Positions 1-11,117 of a DNA stretch of 64,000 nt are shown piece after piece. A program made the position numbers and the translations under genes. Source of the DNA: Lycium barbarum (Eukaryota > Streptophyta > Magnoliopsida > Solanales > Solanaceae); contig NC_083340.1 of the NCBI RefSeq assembly GCF_019175385.1, positions 19,232,336 to 19,296,335 of the forward strand. The letters are read 5' to 3'. Positions within the stretch are counted from its first letter, which is position 1, and the number at the start of each line of letters is the position of its first letter. The notes beneath the pieces were generated by a model that did not search any database, had not been told where the DNA came from, and saw only the letters and a list, made by a program, of their open reading frames with translations.

Positions 1-1
1 T

Positions 2-553
2 CAAGGAACAATTGATCTGGGATTATTTTATTCTTATGAATCCAAGTCAGATATGATCGGTTATGTAGATGCAGGATATTTATCTGACCCACATAAAGCC
101 CGATCTCAAACAGGCTATTTATTTACATATGGAGGTACATCTATATCATGGCGTTCAATGAAACAAACAATAGCTGCCACTTCTTCAAATCATGCGGAGA
201 TAATAGCCATTCATGAAGCTAGTCGGGAGTGTGTTTGGTTGAGATCAATGACTCAACATATTCAGGAAATGTGTGGTTTTCTTTTGAAAAGGGATATTCC
301 AACTATATTGTACGAAGATAATGCTGCATGTATTGCTCAACTGAAGGGAGGATACATTAAAGGAGATAGAACAAAACATATTTCACCAAAGTTCGTTTTT
401 ACTCATGATCTTGAAAAGAAAGGTGAGATAGATGTTCAACAAATTTGCTCGATCGATAATTTGGCGGATTTGTTCACTAAAGCATTACCAACCTCGCCAT
501 TTGAGAAGCTGATATACAAGATTGGAATGCGTCGTCTTCGAGAATTAAAGTGA
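2..553 (+). CDS. Ty1/copia polyprotein, C-terminal RNase H part (partial)
   Basis: This is the end of a copia Pol polyprotein: the tail of the reverse transcriptase region and the RNase H domain, which removes the RNA strand during cDNA synthesis. The frame is open from the window edge, so the ATG at 53 is internal and not a start. Typical copia blocks are visible: VDAGYLSDPHKARSQTGY, SWRSMKQT, SSNHAEIIAIHEA, LYEDNAACI, and near the end the conserved DLFTKALP. The stop at 551-553 is followed by the usual 3' leader, a polypurine tract and an LTR. No lesion is seen in this part, so the element may be fairly young, but most of it lies outside the window. The copia assignment is firm; I did not resolve the clade. 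Confidence 0.93.
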   Translation, partial: QGTIDLGLFYSYESKSDMIGYVDAGYLSDPHKARSQTGYLFTYGGTSISWRSMKQTIAATSSNHAEIIAIHEASRECVWLRSMTQHIQEMCGFLLKRDIPTILYEDNAACIAQLKGGYIKGDRTKHISPKFVFTHDLEKKGEIDVQQICSIDNLADLFTKALPTSPFEKLIYKIGMRRLRELK

Positions 554-696
554 TCTTTTCATCAGGGGGAGAAAATACGCGCTGCACTCTTTTTTCCTTG
601 GTCAAGATTTTATCCCATTGGGTTTTTCTGACAAGGTTTTTAACGAGGCAGCAAATAATGCGTAACGAGACACATATATGGACATCCAAGGGGGAG

Positions 697-973
697 TGTT
701 ATGAAATATAGAGTATGGATGTCCACTACACAAATATAATGCATCTTCCATTATCTTCCACCATCTTAATGGATCTTCCACCATCTTAATGGTTCTTCCA
801 TTATCTCATATATTGAATGCATATGTAGCACTATAAATAGAGGCATAAGTTTTCATATGGAATGGACTTGTAACACATTTTGGAAGAATAATAAAATCTC
901 TCCTCTTTTGTCACTCTATTTCTATGGTTTTCATCCTTTAATATTATTACTCTTTTAGCTTCATTTTATAACA
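697..973 (+). repeat. 3' LTR of the copia element, with polypurine tract
   Basis: A 277-bp LTR begins TGTTAT and ends ATAACA, a perfect 6-bp terminal inverted repeat. A polypurine tract (AAGGGGGAG, 688-696) lies directly before it, as expected for plus-strand priming. A TATA-like CTATAAATAG is at 831-840 and an AATAATAAAA polyadenylation-like signal near 887. The 5 bases after the LTR (TGCAT, 974-978) would be one half of the target duplication; the other half is outside the window. Bases 554-687 are the untranslated stretch between pol and the LTR. Confidence 0.9.
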
Positions 974-1227
974 TGCATCATTATTGTTTTGTTTGGTAAT
1001 GTTCTAATTATAGAAGCCGTAGAACATAAATGTCAAATTTAATAGTGAAAAATTTTCAAACTTTTCTAGTGTTCTTTTGAATGGACTTTTTCTAACAAGA
1101 CCTCACGACCATAAGGATATTTAATTGCAGATGTGAAAACAAAAGGAGAAGAAGAAGAAGAAAAAATGACTTAATAAACTGTTGGAATAGTGATCAATAT
1201 ATTCAAAAAGCACGAATCACCGATGAG

Positions 1228-2162
1228 CAGGGGTGTGCATGGACCGGGTTGGTTCGAATTTTTCAATTACCAAACTAAACTAATTGTATCGGGTTTTAAA
1301 ATCTATAAACCAAACCAAACCAACATAAGTCAGTTTTTTTTTACCTCGGGTTTCTCGTTTTTATTTTTCCGATTTTCTCAGGTTGCTTTGAAAAAACCTT
1401 CATATAAAATATATAACTTTTACTTCAAACATTTCTTTTGTCAAAATAAGATATAACTATATAATTAAGGCCTCTCTTATGAAATAACACAAATGTGAGA
1501 TGCGTGATGACATTGTAATAAAATATTCAATAAAAAAAGATAATGAAATTGCATAAAATAATTATTGCTAATTAATAAGCCATAATGAAAATGATCATAA
1601 TCTAAAAGCACTAAGTCGTGCTATAATAAGTTTGACTAATAAGTATTATATACATGACAAAAATAAAATATAATCAAGATATGTATTTTCACTGTCTAAA
1701 TCAATGCAAAACTAAAGAATAGATATCCAACATTATTGTCATTCCTAGTGATAGAATTAAATTCCCTTCATTAGCATTAATACTGATTTGGTTTTAATTT
1801 GAACTTTATTTGAGTTGCCAACATTTATGGATTATAAAACTTATTGGACCATTCAAAATTCTAAGTCCAAACTTGAAATAATATGTAAAAGACAAAAATT
1901 GCAAAAGTTTAAGAAATATTTATAAATTGTATTACAAATAAATATTTTTATGTATAAAATATTTTTAGAAAATTGTATATATGTATTGTCGAGTTGGTTT
2001 AGTTTGGTTGACATTTTTTAGTTAAAATCAAACCAATTATGATCGGGCCTTTTTTTTAAACACCAAGCCAAGTCAAATCAAACCATTGGTCGGGTTTTTT
2101 TTCTCATTTTGACTTGAATTATCAGTTTGGTGCGATTTGTCGATTTCCTTTGTACAGCCCTA
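1228..2162 (+). mobile_element. Large hAT-type MITE, copy 1, with 8-bp TSD
   Basis: A 935-bp element without coding capacity, starting CAGGGGTGTGCATGG and ending TGTACAGCCCTA. It is flanked on both sides by CCGATGAG (1220-1227 and 2163-2170), a perfect 8-bp target site duplication. The 8-bp TSD and (C/T)AGGG terminal bases are hAT hallmarks. The outer parts repeat motifs such as CCAAACCAAACC on one side and the reverse pattern on the other. Two more copies occur at 29367 (truncated) and 36758 (inverted, complete). The open frame at 1190-1456 is a by-product of this repeat. Confidence 0.9.
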
Positions 2163-2170
2163 CCGATGAG

Positions 2171-3720
2171 TGTGATGTAATAGTCCATTTTTTGTTATCT
2201 TGATTAGAATTTCAGACTCAATAGGTCTATACGGTGCAAATCTGAATTAGTTAGAATAGTAAATTCTAAAAAAAAATCACAAATAACCACTTTTCGTTTA
2301 TGTAATTGAAAAATGGTCATTATTATAGAGTTACAAATACCATACATGGAATTTTACATAAAATTTGAAAGTTCATGACAATATGGCTAATGGCTGAAAA
2401 GTTACATTTGAACGCTATTTAATGTAAATTTTGTGTACCAAATGTAAGGAGGGGAAAAAAAAAAAAAAAAAAGCAAAATTCTAACTAGACAGCTTGTAAG
2501 TTAAAAATTCGGAGACTTTTGTTGTTTATAAATTATAAATAGTTACCTGAGGCCCGTGCTAAATTTGAGCCTAAACTCAACATATAAATGTAGTAATATT
2601 TTAATTAAAAAAGTATAATTTATTACCTATTTTCTTACCGCATAATTAACGATTCAGTGGCACGTTAAATATGTATTATCATAAGTCTTCATTATTATTA
2701 ATGTTTTTCAGTCAACTTATTAGATAATTTTAAAACAAGAATTATTTATAATGAGAAAGCAAGTTTGGCGGAAAAATTATCAAATTATGTAAAGTAATTA
2801 CAACTCGGTGAAAATCATTAATTGAAAAATATTGACATTTTTATGAATCTGTGAGCATATAATTTTTGTATTTATAGATAGAAGTAGATCTTTTGGTATT
2901 TATTAAGTTTTAATTTCACTCATAATATTACAAGTAACAATAGTTGATGCTAGCTAATGTGGTGATTTAATCTTAGTTTAAGATGAAATTAAGGGGGGAA
3001 ATGGTTGTACTAAATGAACCCCAAGAATCAATTTAGTTCTTGGTATGTAGTTTGTGCTTAAAAATATTAATTCTAAGCTCTAAGTTAAAATCGGAGTTTA
3101 TGGTACTTTTTGTATTTAAATTTAAAATATTCGATTGATCTAATTCAATTTAGCTTCATAATTTTATAATGGGAAAATGAAAAATGTCGCATGAATTAAC
3201 ATGGGAGCAAGAGTAATTAGTAAGATCTAATAAATGCTCCAGCTCAAAACGATAATGTGGCTCCATAATTCCCTAAAATTTGCTAATATGTACAATAACA
3301 AATAATGTAAAGGGTAATTTAATAATCCTTTCAGTTCAAATGATATGATGTTTTTAAATTGCGCTAGAAAGTAAGAAGCATTTCACTAAATTACCTTAAT
3401 TAAATAGTACCTACTTAATATGATTTTCGGGTTATGTAAAAGTTCTCTTATCTAAATTATGGGAAATTGGGTATAAATAAAAATTATTGATAAAAAACAA
3501 GAAAAGATTCACAATGTTATTATACTACAATTCAATATACACCAATTATATAGGCCCACATAAGCCACATAAAAATTGAGATAAAGAATGAGTCCAAAAA
3601 ATGATTAATATGCAAGGAAAAAAAACAAAAAGCCATGTGTAGTAACATCATAGGATTAAAATTCTTGTGAGGACTACAAAAATTTGAAATCCTCCCTTAT
3701 ATATAGTAGTAAAGTAACTA
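2171..3720. other. AT-rich intergenic DNA, no gene seen
   Basis: No open frame or motif that I recognise. It contains an A-run near 2455-2472 and generally low-complexity AT-rich sequence. Confidence 0.6.
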
Positions 3721-4040
3721 GTAAATTTAACCGCGCTTCGCATGGTCGTGCAAGCATCAGTGAGTTTACGAAATAATATCAAAAAAATATATTCTTTCAT
3801 AAATTTATTCGAGATATAAGTGATAATTTTTCACATATATGCATCCAAAATTACAAATATAAATATTTCCCGTTACGATAGTAATTTTAACCTCGCTTTG
3901 CGTGATTGCGTAAAGCATCAATGAATTTACTAAATAATATCAACAAAATAAATTCTTTCATAATTTTATCTGATAGATAAGTGATAATTTTCACATATAT
4001 GCATCCAAAATTACAAACATAAATATTTTCATTTACAATT
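3721..4040. repeat. Two tandem units of about 160 bp
   Basis: Positions 3721-3880 and 3881-4040 are direct repeats. Each opens with TAA(A/T)TTTAACC then CGC(G/T)TT(C/T)GC, followed by a shared stretch on CATCA(A/G)TGA(A/G)TTTAC, ATTCTTTCATAA and TTCACATATATGCATCC. They differ at scattered positions, so the duplication is not recent. The class is unknown. A similar GC-rich core (CTTTGCGCGGTTTATA) occurs once at about 5633, which suggests a dispersed family. Confidence 0.75.
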
Positions 4041-5539
4041 CTTTGCTTTATAAGAGAGTAATACATAGTACACAGTTTTGCGAAGATGATTTTTAGGAAT
4101 TTCAGTCTATACTAATACTTCTATATGAATTTTGTACATATATAATCCTAAGCAACCAAAAAAAAAAAATAGAATGACCTAAACGTAGTAAAATAGAAAT
4201 CCAAAGGGAAATGATACTTTTCTCTTTTTTTTTTCTTTATACGTCTCTTTTCCATTTCAATCAATACGGTTGGCATCTTCCTAATTTCTTACCCAAAACT
4301 TCCTCTTAAATCAGAAGACAACTCCCCCTTATTCTCCTCATTACATTTTAAGAATATCTCAGTTTTTTTTTTCCTTAAATAATATTCCCTACCATTAGAA
4401 CAACACATCAATATTCTCTATAAATTTAAAGAGACTATATATGGAATAAACTAACACTATTTATGGAACGAACTAAATGAATCATTATTTGCTAATTAAA
4501 CTCTATTTTCAATCATATTGTGTAGGATCTTTCCTTTTTTTCCTTCCCCTTTGTTTGTTTTCATTTTCCTTTTCCTTTTCCTTTTGTTTCCCCATAAGTA
4601 TGCTTTCATTATCTGCTAATTTTATGCAAATTCCCGAAAAATCAGTTTTCCCCTAAAACACTATTATTTTCTCCTATAAATTCAAAGTGCTTCAAAGGAA
4701 GGAAAAAAAAAAAAAAAGAGGTAGACATGACAGAAGGAAAAATAATTACATTCATACATGAGTGTATATTGGAAAATGCATCAAATTGGTTGTAGCTGCA
4801 GGCCAAAACTTTTGCAAAGGTACTTCTAATTCCTACTTCCTTTCTTCTTCTTGCTTCACCCTACTTATCAATGAGTTTTTAAACGCTTGACAGAAGCTTG
4901 GGATCTCCTTTTGTTATGTCTATATGACTGTTGTTTGGTGTCTTGAAGAATGAAGGAAGAGTTATTCATATAATATAGTGTGTTGGTTGATTTAATAGGA
5001 ACACAAGATAAAAGTAGTATTGATGCTTTGAAAGTAGAAAAAGGCCTTGGTCCCCTGACCTCACTCTTTGTATTTTACCTATTTGTGCATATCCACATGC
5101 ATAGATTCTTTTACCAAGGCAAATGGTGAATTCATATTGTATATCTGTTTATATAATGGTGTTCATAATTTAATGATGAAGAAACCTATCAAATTCCTAA
5201 TTGATGCAGAAATTCTTTCAACTTCTATAATTAACTAATCCATGCATTAAGTTGTAATTGAAAGTTTTTATTTTTATTTAAAAAAAAGTCCTTTATTGTA
5301 AAGGGTGAGAATTGATTTTATAACTGAAATTTTATATAAAAGCTTTAAATAAGGAGAGAATTTAAATATGTTTGTAACTTGTGTGGGAAATAATGAATAA
5401 AACGTACTCATGTAACTGATATAGAATCAATTGACTTAATGTGTATTGATTCTCAATAAATAGTGTAGTAGTATATGATTAATCCTTTATACTTTAATTA
5501 GAAAATAAGGGAATGGATGAGAAAAATTTTTAAAAATGG
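4041..5539. other. Intergenic DNA, no gene seen
   Basis: AT-rich with pyrimidine-rich runs (4215-4255, 4520-4590) and poly-A at 4702-4716. I checked it for common conserved plant microRNA sequences and for open frames and found nothing I can support. Confidence 0.5.
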
Positions 5540-5640
5540 AGAAAAAGGATAAATACTAATGTTGGTTATAGAGAGGTGCCACACCACCTTGTCTATATCT
5601 AGCTTTATACTATATTAGGTAATTTGCCCGGGCTTTGCGC
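5540..5640. repeat. Dispersed repeat, copy 1
   Basis: The stretch beginning GATAAATACTAATGTTGG and running through AGAGAGGTGCCACACCACC to the ACTATATTAGG block resembles 7816-7896 in order and spacing. It ends in the GC-rich TTTGCCCGGGCTTTGCGCGG motif. It may be a fragment of a widespread non-coding transposon of unknown class. Confidence 0.45.
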
Positions 5641-7815
5641 GGTTTATAAAGAAAATTAAAGTGTATTGTTAATTAATTTATTACTATTTTTTATTAAAAA
5701 GAGGTCTATAACATGAAGTGGACAGTAACACTTTCTTTTTTTCTCTTGATATAAATTGATGAACAATCAAATATATCAACCTAACTTGAAGAACAATACA
5801 ATATTTAAACTCATAATTTCTGAGATAGTGCATATACAACAAAAATTGCTAAAGAGTAATCCCGAAAACGCAATATAAACTTAATTAGAATCCATGTGTG
5901 ATCTGTTGTATACTCTATAATAGCTCTTTGGCGATTTTTGTGCATATTGCATCTCAAGAATTCTAAGCAAAAGTACCAAAGTACAACTTCGTAATATTTG
6001 AAAGCTACAAATAATAAAATTTCCTTTCTTCCTATAAAGAAGACCAAAGTTATATTTAACTATCAGACCCCTCATTCCATGGACGAATGAATAGAAGTGG
6101 CGAAGGATAATGAATAAAGGAGAAGATATATCATTCAAATAATGATGTAAAATGGTTCACACTTAGCAAGTAAGCCAGTGCATTCCCTAATGTATTAAAA
6201 ATAACTGTATTTATAAAGCTAATTTAATTACAATTTTAAATATCTAGAAATTTAATAGTTAAATTTTTAGAATACGAAAATGAATAAGTGGATAATGAAA
6301 AATATAACCTTACGAAATGTTAATAGTTTTATATAAGTTGTCAATGACAAATATAAAATACTATAAAAATAGGGGGACTACGTTGGGGGAAAAACTATTA
6401 TTATGAAAGGTATATTTAATTTACAACTCCAGAAATGGTTAATTAGTTAGCAAATTATATTTTTATATAAAACATGAAAATGAAATATGAGTGACTATGA
6501 TGTGAAATTGCAGGTTTACGTACTTGATAATACAAAACTCGGATTTTTAACTTTCATCTTTTTGTACCATGACTGCTTCATTTTTTTTTTTTGAGAACTT
6601 AAAAGATATTTCTTATATAATAACGAAAGGGGAAATTCATGAAATTGATCAATTTGACTCTTCTTTTTTAATCTCACTGGATAATTTTTTTTATTTGAAA
6701 TTTATCACCTAAATATATTGGATGCGTGAAGATGCACCAAATTTATGCGGAAATTTTCAGTATTTTATTTCTTTCAAGAAAGAAAAAGATGACCATAATA
6801 AGATAGAAAACATCAACCTGGTGCAGTTGTGCACGTTAGAAACGACTTCGTCGTAAACAATGTGCATTACAAATATATTTATTAGCAAATGATGAACTCA
6901 CTTGATAAAAGATTTTGCCAGCCATTACGTCCAAAATAAGAATAAACCAAGGGACCAAGATACAATTAACTACGGAAGTGATATATTTGTTAACTTCATC
7001 AAATATCGACATCGTTTAAAAAAAAATTGTGTACGCACCACTGCCATCCACTTCGTTATTTGAAACTCAAAAACAGAGACTAAATTCAATTTCATTTCTC
7101 GTCTCTTTTGCCACTGTTGAAAATTTTATCACTGGTAGAATCGCCAAGCCTCCAATTGTGGATGAGCTTTATCCATATACATACATATTGTCGTGTTTAT
7201 GCAATGGAGCAGTTAGAAGAGCAAATGTATTATGGAGTTTGACTAAGATGTATGGTGTTTTAATACTTTAGTTTCATGAAAAAGGTCTTTTGGCCACAAT
7301 GGCCCAAATGGGATAAATTCATATGATTATTTAGGTCAAATTTAATAATTTATGCTTACTTAATGTTATTTCTATCTTTTCTTCTCAAGATTTATCTTAA
7401 TTTAAAATTGTATAATAGAGGTTATGATGATTTTTACATAAGTGTGGCCAAATTTGAGTCAAATTGGTGTCGCAATTTAGCAACTCCCTAGTTTCATACG
7501 GTGCTATTTGTTCTACATAAATTTGAAACGTTTTGGGCATCGTTTCATGAATATTGGCTTTGTAGTTTTACCCGTTACTTATTTTTGGGAATAGATGGGG
7601 GGAAAGTTAGATAGATAGTGGTAAGAGTAATTAACAGAATTCGAAAAGTCATGACTGTTAGTGTGTTTACGAAGGGCAGGCGCAATTAAGAGACTTTAAA
7701 GGAGGTGGCACTTATCCACAATGTTTGGAAGGGGAAAACAGCGTTTAGTGTGGTTTTTTTCCAGATGGAACACTGTTTTTATTATTTTAAAATTGGAAAA
7801 ATGCTAAATTCTATT
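5641..7815. other. Intergenic DNA, no gene seen
   Basis: AT-rich. Open frames at 5811-6138 (minus) and 7029-7271 (plus) have no recognisable motif or coding bias and are treated as chance. Confidence 0.5.
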
Positions 7816-7896
7816 AAAAAAGATAAATACTAATATTTACTTTAGAGAGTATCACATTAATGGGCTTTGTCCTGCTTTTATATATATACTCTAAGA
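7816..7896. repeat. Dispersed repeat, copy 2
   Basis: GATAAATACTAATATTTAC, then AGAGAGTATCACATTAATG, then a TATATATATACTCTAAG end. The layout matches the repeat at 5540. It lies about 110 bp before the P450 pseudogene, so it may overlap what was its promoter. Confidence 0.4.
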
Positions 7897-8006
7897 TAAG
7901 ATATAGATGTCCCGTCATTCATCTATGAAAGCTAATGTGGCACTAAACTTTCAAGAAAAACCATTAATCCAAGCTAAACTTTCGATCATCCTCTTCTTTA
8001 CAAATA

Positions 8007-9773
8007 AAGACTAATCAATTTTCTCAGTCCTTCCAAATTCTATTTGCTTTTGCATTACTTGTTCTTGTATTTATCAAACTAGGAATTACTATTATTAGAT
8101 GCAACACCAAAAAATCTACAGCTCCAATTAGGCTCCCTCCTGGGCCATGGAAGCTACGAACGGAAACATGCACCAATTAGCAGCCGGCGGCCTGTTAACC
8201 ACCGGGTCATGACCCAATTAGGCAAAAAATATGGACCCTTAATGCACCTTCAACTCCGAGAAGTGTCTACAATTGAAATTTCCTCAGCAGACACAGCAAA
8301 ACCGGTATTGGTGAAAATACAATTGCAATTGAAAATAAAATATCTTCACGCAGATATCCGCGTCTCAGCCCGAATCTTTATTTATTTGTTGTTTATTTTG
8401 TTTTTCAACTATAATTTATTGTATGCTCAACAACAACAGGTGATGAAAAACTCGGGACATAAATTTTTCTTCAAGGTCACCTCTTCTTGCAATGAAGATT
8501 TTCGTGTACGATTACACGAAAGTTGGTTTTGCACCGAATGACGAGTACTGGAGAAAGATGAAGAAAACTTGTATAGTGAATTTTCTAAGTGCCAAAAATG
8601 TTCAGTCCTTTCTATCGCTTAGAGAAGAAGAGTTTTCGGGGCTTATAAAATGGTTAGACATACAAGCTGGAATTGGATCCCCTGTTAATTTGACAAAAAA
8701 GTTGCATTCAACTTTGTCTAGTCTTGTTGCTAGAGCAGCGTTTGGTAAAAGATTTAAAGATCAAGAAACGTTTATTTCACTTATTGATGAAGGTGGGAAA
8801 TTGGCAGCAGGATTTAATGTAGCTAAATTTTCTTCCTTCGTTTAAGTTGCTTCATGGAATTAGTGGAATACAGGGGAAACTTCAAAGTTTGCATCAAAAA
8901 GCAGATAAAATACTTGAGGATTTTATACTTGAACATATTGCAGCAGCAAGCAATGGTGTCGTTGCCTCAAATGATCAGAACTTATTGGATGTCCTTTTAA
9001 GATTTCAGAAGGAAGAAAAAACAAATAATTCATGACAATATTAAAGCAAGTTGTCCTGGTAAGTTAAAGAGTTTTTGTATTGTTAGTGTGATTTAACATG
9101 TTATATCAAGTTGTCTGTTTTTTTGTAAAATTATTGATTCCATTAGATTTTAAGTAATATCCGCCGTCAGTGTAAACAATTTTTATATCATCAGGTCATC
9201 TTTACCTGTTGTACCAGGTAACATATCTTACTTACCTGTAGATATCATTTGGATGACTTGATAGTGTAAACAATTTGTTTACACTGACGATATATTAAAC
9301 CTAAACTCATTCTACCAACTGTGGACAATTAATTACCTATAGTTATCTTTTAGATGATCTTGATAGTGTTAAAAATGTTTTATAGCATCGGTGTATAGAA
9401 GTTAAATTTAATATAATTTGAGCAATTTCTTACTTTTGTATGTGTTGCTACTTGTTAGGACATGTTTGGTGCTGGAAGTGAAACAACAGCTACAATCATT
9501 GACTGGGCAATGGCAGAATTACTAAAGAACCCAAGTGTCGTAGAGAAAGCCCAAGAAGAGGTCAGAGGGGTGTTCAATGAAAAAGGCTATGTGGATGAAA
9601 CATACTTTGATAACTTAAAGTACTTAAAATCAGTTATCAAAGAGACAATAAGGTTACATCTACCACTCCCTTTCTTACATCCAAGAATAAGCAGAGAAAA
9701 ATGTGAAATCAATGGTTATGAAATTTCCGTCAACCAACTTCTAATCACAAATTTTAATATGAATTACATCTAA
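8007..9773 (+). pseudogene. Cytochrome P450 (CYP71-type) pseudogene, truncated
   Basis: Remnant of a microsomal P450 monooxygenase. The N-terminal membrane anchor (FAFALLVLVFIKLGI, from about 8054) and the proline hinge LPPGPWK are readable. The frame then shifts before MTQLGKKYGPLMHLQLREV (8209 on). Bases after about 8310 do not match the family; the frame returns at DEYWRKMKK near 8541. Exon 1 has a further stop at 8843-8845. A GT-AG intron (9059-9458) sits at the usual place before the oxygen-binding I-helix, AGSETTAT at about 9471. The ExxR motif (KETIR, about 9639) is present. The gene then ends without the PERF motif or the haem-binding cysteine loop. The expected start codon context reads AAG instead of ATG. 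It cannot encode an active enzyme; the substrate is unknown. Confidence 0.9.
9164..9289. mobile_element. Small inverted-repeat element in the P450 intron
   Basis: CGTCAGTGTAAACAA (9165-9179) is repeated in inverse as TTGTTTACACTGACG (9275-9289), a 15-bp perfect match. It looks like a short MITE inside the intron. Target duplications are not clear. Confidence 0.55.
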
Positions 9774-10320
9774 TTTTGAAAATAACATACAAACTCTCCC
9801 TGTGACTATATTTTTCATGATTTCATCCAATCTTGCCAAAACATCAATGAAAAGATGGAATATGTCTAGTGATCATAGATTAATTTGGGATAATATTAAT
9901 CCTGTAGTTTCCTGATATAGAAAGAGTAGCTGCTCTTAGCCTCTCCTCCTTGAATTGGATCCATCTCCATAGACAATCGATGTCACACGCTACTCACAAA
10001 CTTTTTAGAATTGTTCAAGAAATTAAAACAAATGTCTTAGTCTCAACAATGTGAATGATACAAGACTGTAGATGTGATTCTCCAAGTATGTTTAACCTTT
10101 CACTAGACTAAAAAGAATGAGAAAGATATTTACTCTCGAGTTATATGTGTTTTTGAGTTCTACCTGAACTATGCTAATTTCAGACTTTTTTGAGATATGC
10201 TTATCTAAAGTTTGCCTTGGCAATCCCAAATTTTACAATTTTGTCTAAAGTTAATCTTTCGAAATCTCAGCTTCAGAATTGATGTCCATACTTTCTAACT
10301 TCATACCAAAAAATTTCAAT
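9774..10320. other. Intergenic DNA, no gene seen
   Basis: The sequence after the P450 break holds no recognisable exon 2 remainder. AATTTCAAT at 10312-10320 may be one half of the target duplication of the LINE that follows. Confidence 0.5.
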
Positions 10321-10458
10321 TTCTTTTTTTGGTAATTATCGGAATTTCATTAACCACCAAAGGAAATAATTACAATTCATGCTAGTACATACTCAAATAG
10401 CCGGTCCTCTCAAAACAGAAGTCTTACCTTCCTATGACACTCATCTCAAAACTGACAC

Positions 10459-11078
10459 CTATCTAGCAAACTTTTCCAAGCTAGGGAAGATCTTACACAA
10501 CAAATACATGCTATTTTTTTTTGCGATAATACTTTCTATACTCTCAACTTTCTCAAAAATTCTATTGTTTCTCTCATTCCATATCTCATGGATAAACTCT
10601 GTATACAACAGTTTCACCACTTGGGTGATCTGAGTCTTGTCTTGGTGAGAACCCATTGGTGAAGTTGTTCCCATGTTTGAGGACTGTATAAGATGTTGAT
10701 CCATTTCAAGAGTCTTGCCCAGATATTTCAAGTAAAACTATATTCTGCAAAAAGATGATTCCTGGACTCCTGATTAGCTTTGCACAGTACACATATGGGA
10801 TCTACTTGCATTCCCCAGTGAAGTAGTCGATCTGCTGTGAGTAATCTACTATGTAATTGCACCCATAGAGTAAACACTGCCTTTGGCCTGACTGTACTGT
10901 GGCTCACCAATCCTTTCCAGGCAACTTTTGGTAAATCTCCAAGTAGCGTATGATAGATCTGTTTTATGACACTTCGATTACTTACTTGAGATAATTGATG
11001 GAGTTGTACGTGTTCCTTGGCACTGATAATTTTCCTAACCATCCAACTAGCCTGCTTTGGTACTTGCATCATCTCCAT
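10459..11078 (-). pseudogene. LINE zf-RVT and C-terminal region
   Basis: 10728-11078 reads AVFTLWVQLHSRLLTADRL and then CVLCKANQESRNHLFAEY, the zf-RVT zinc-binding pattern C-x2-C-x7-H-x(n). 10459-10731 continues as FIHEIWNERNNRIFE, the usual region after zf-RVT. A one-base frame change joins the two. Confidence 0.8.
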
Positions 11079-11117
11079 AGGTTCCTCCTTGACGTAAACA
11101 CTATGAATCCATCGAAT

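Noticed and set aside
477..784. Two minus-strand frames over the copia 3' end and LTR
   Set aside because: They lie opposite the copia coding frame, its untranslated tail and the LTR, with no motif.
4790..4930. Possible microRNA precursor (TTGACAGAAG motif)
   Set aside because: The motif recalls miR156/157 only in its first bases; the rest does not match and no convincing hairpin partner was seen.
7029..7271. 80-residue plus-strand frame
   Set aside because: No domain, biased composition and no transcript signals; likely chance in AT-rich DNA.
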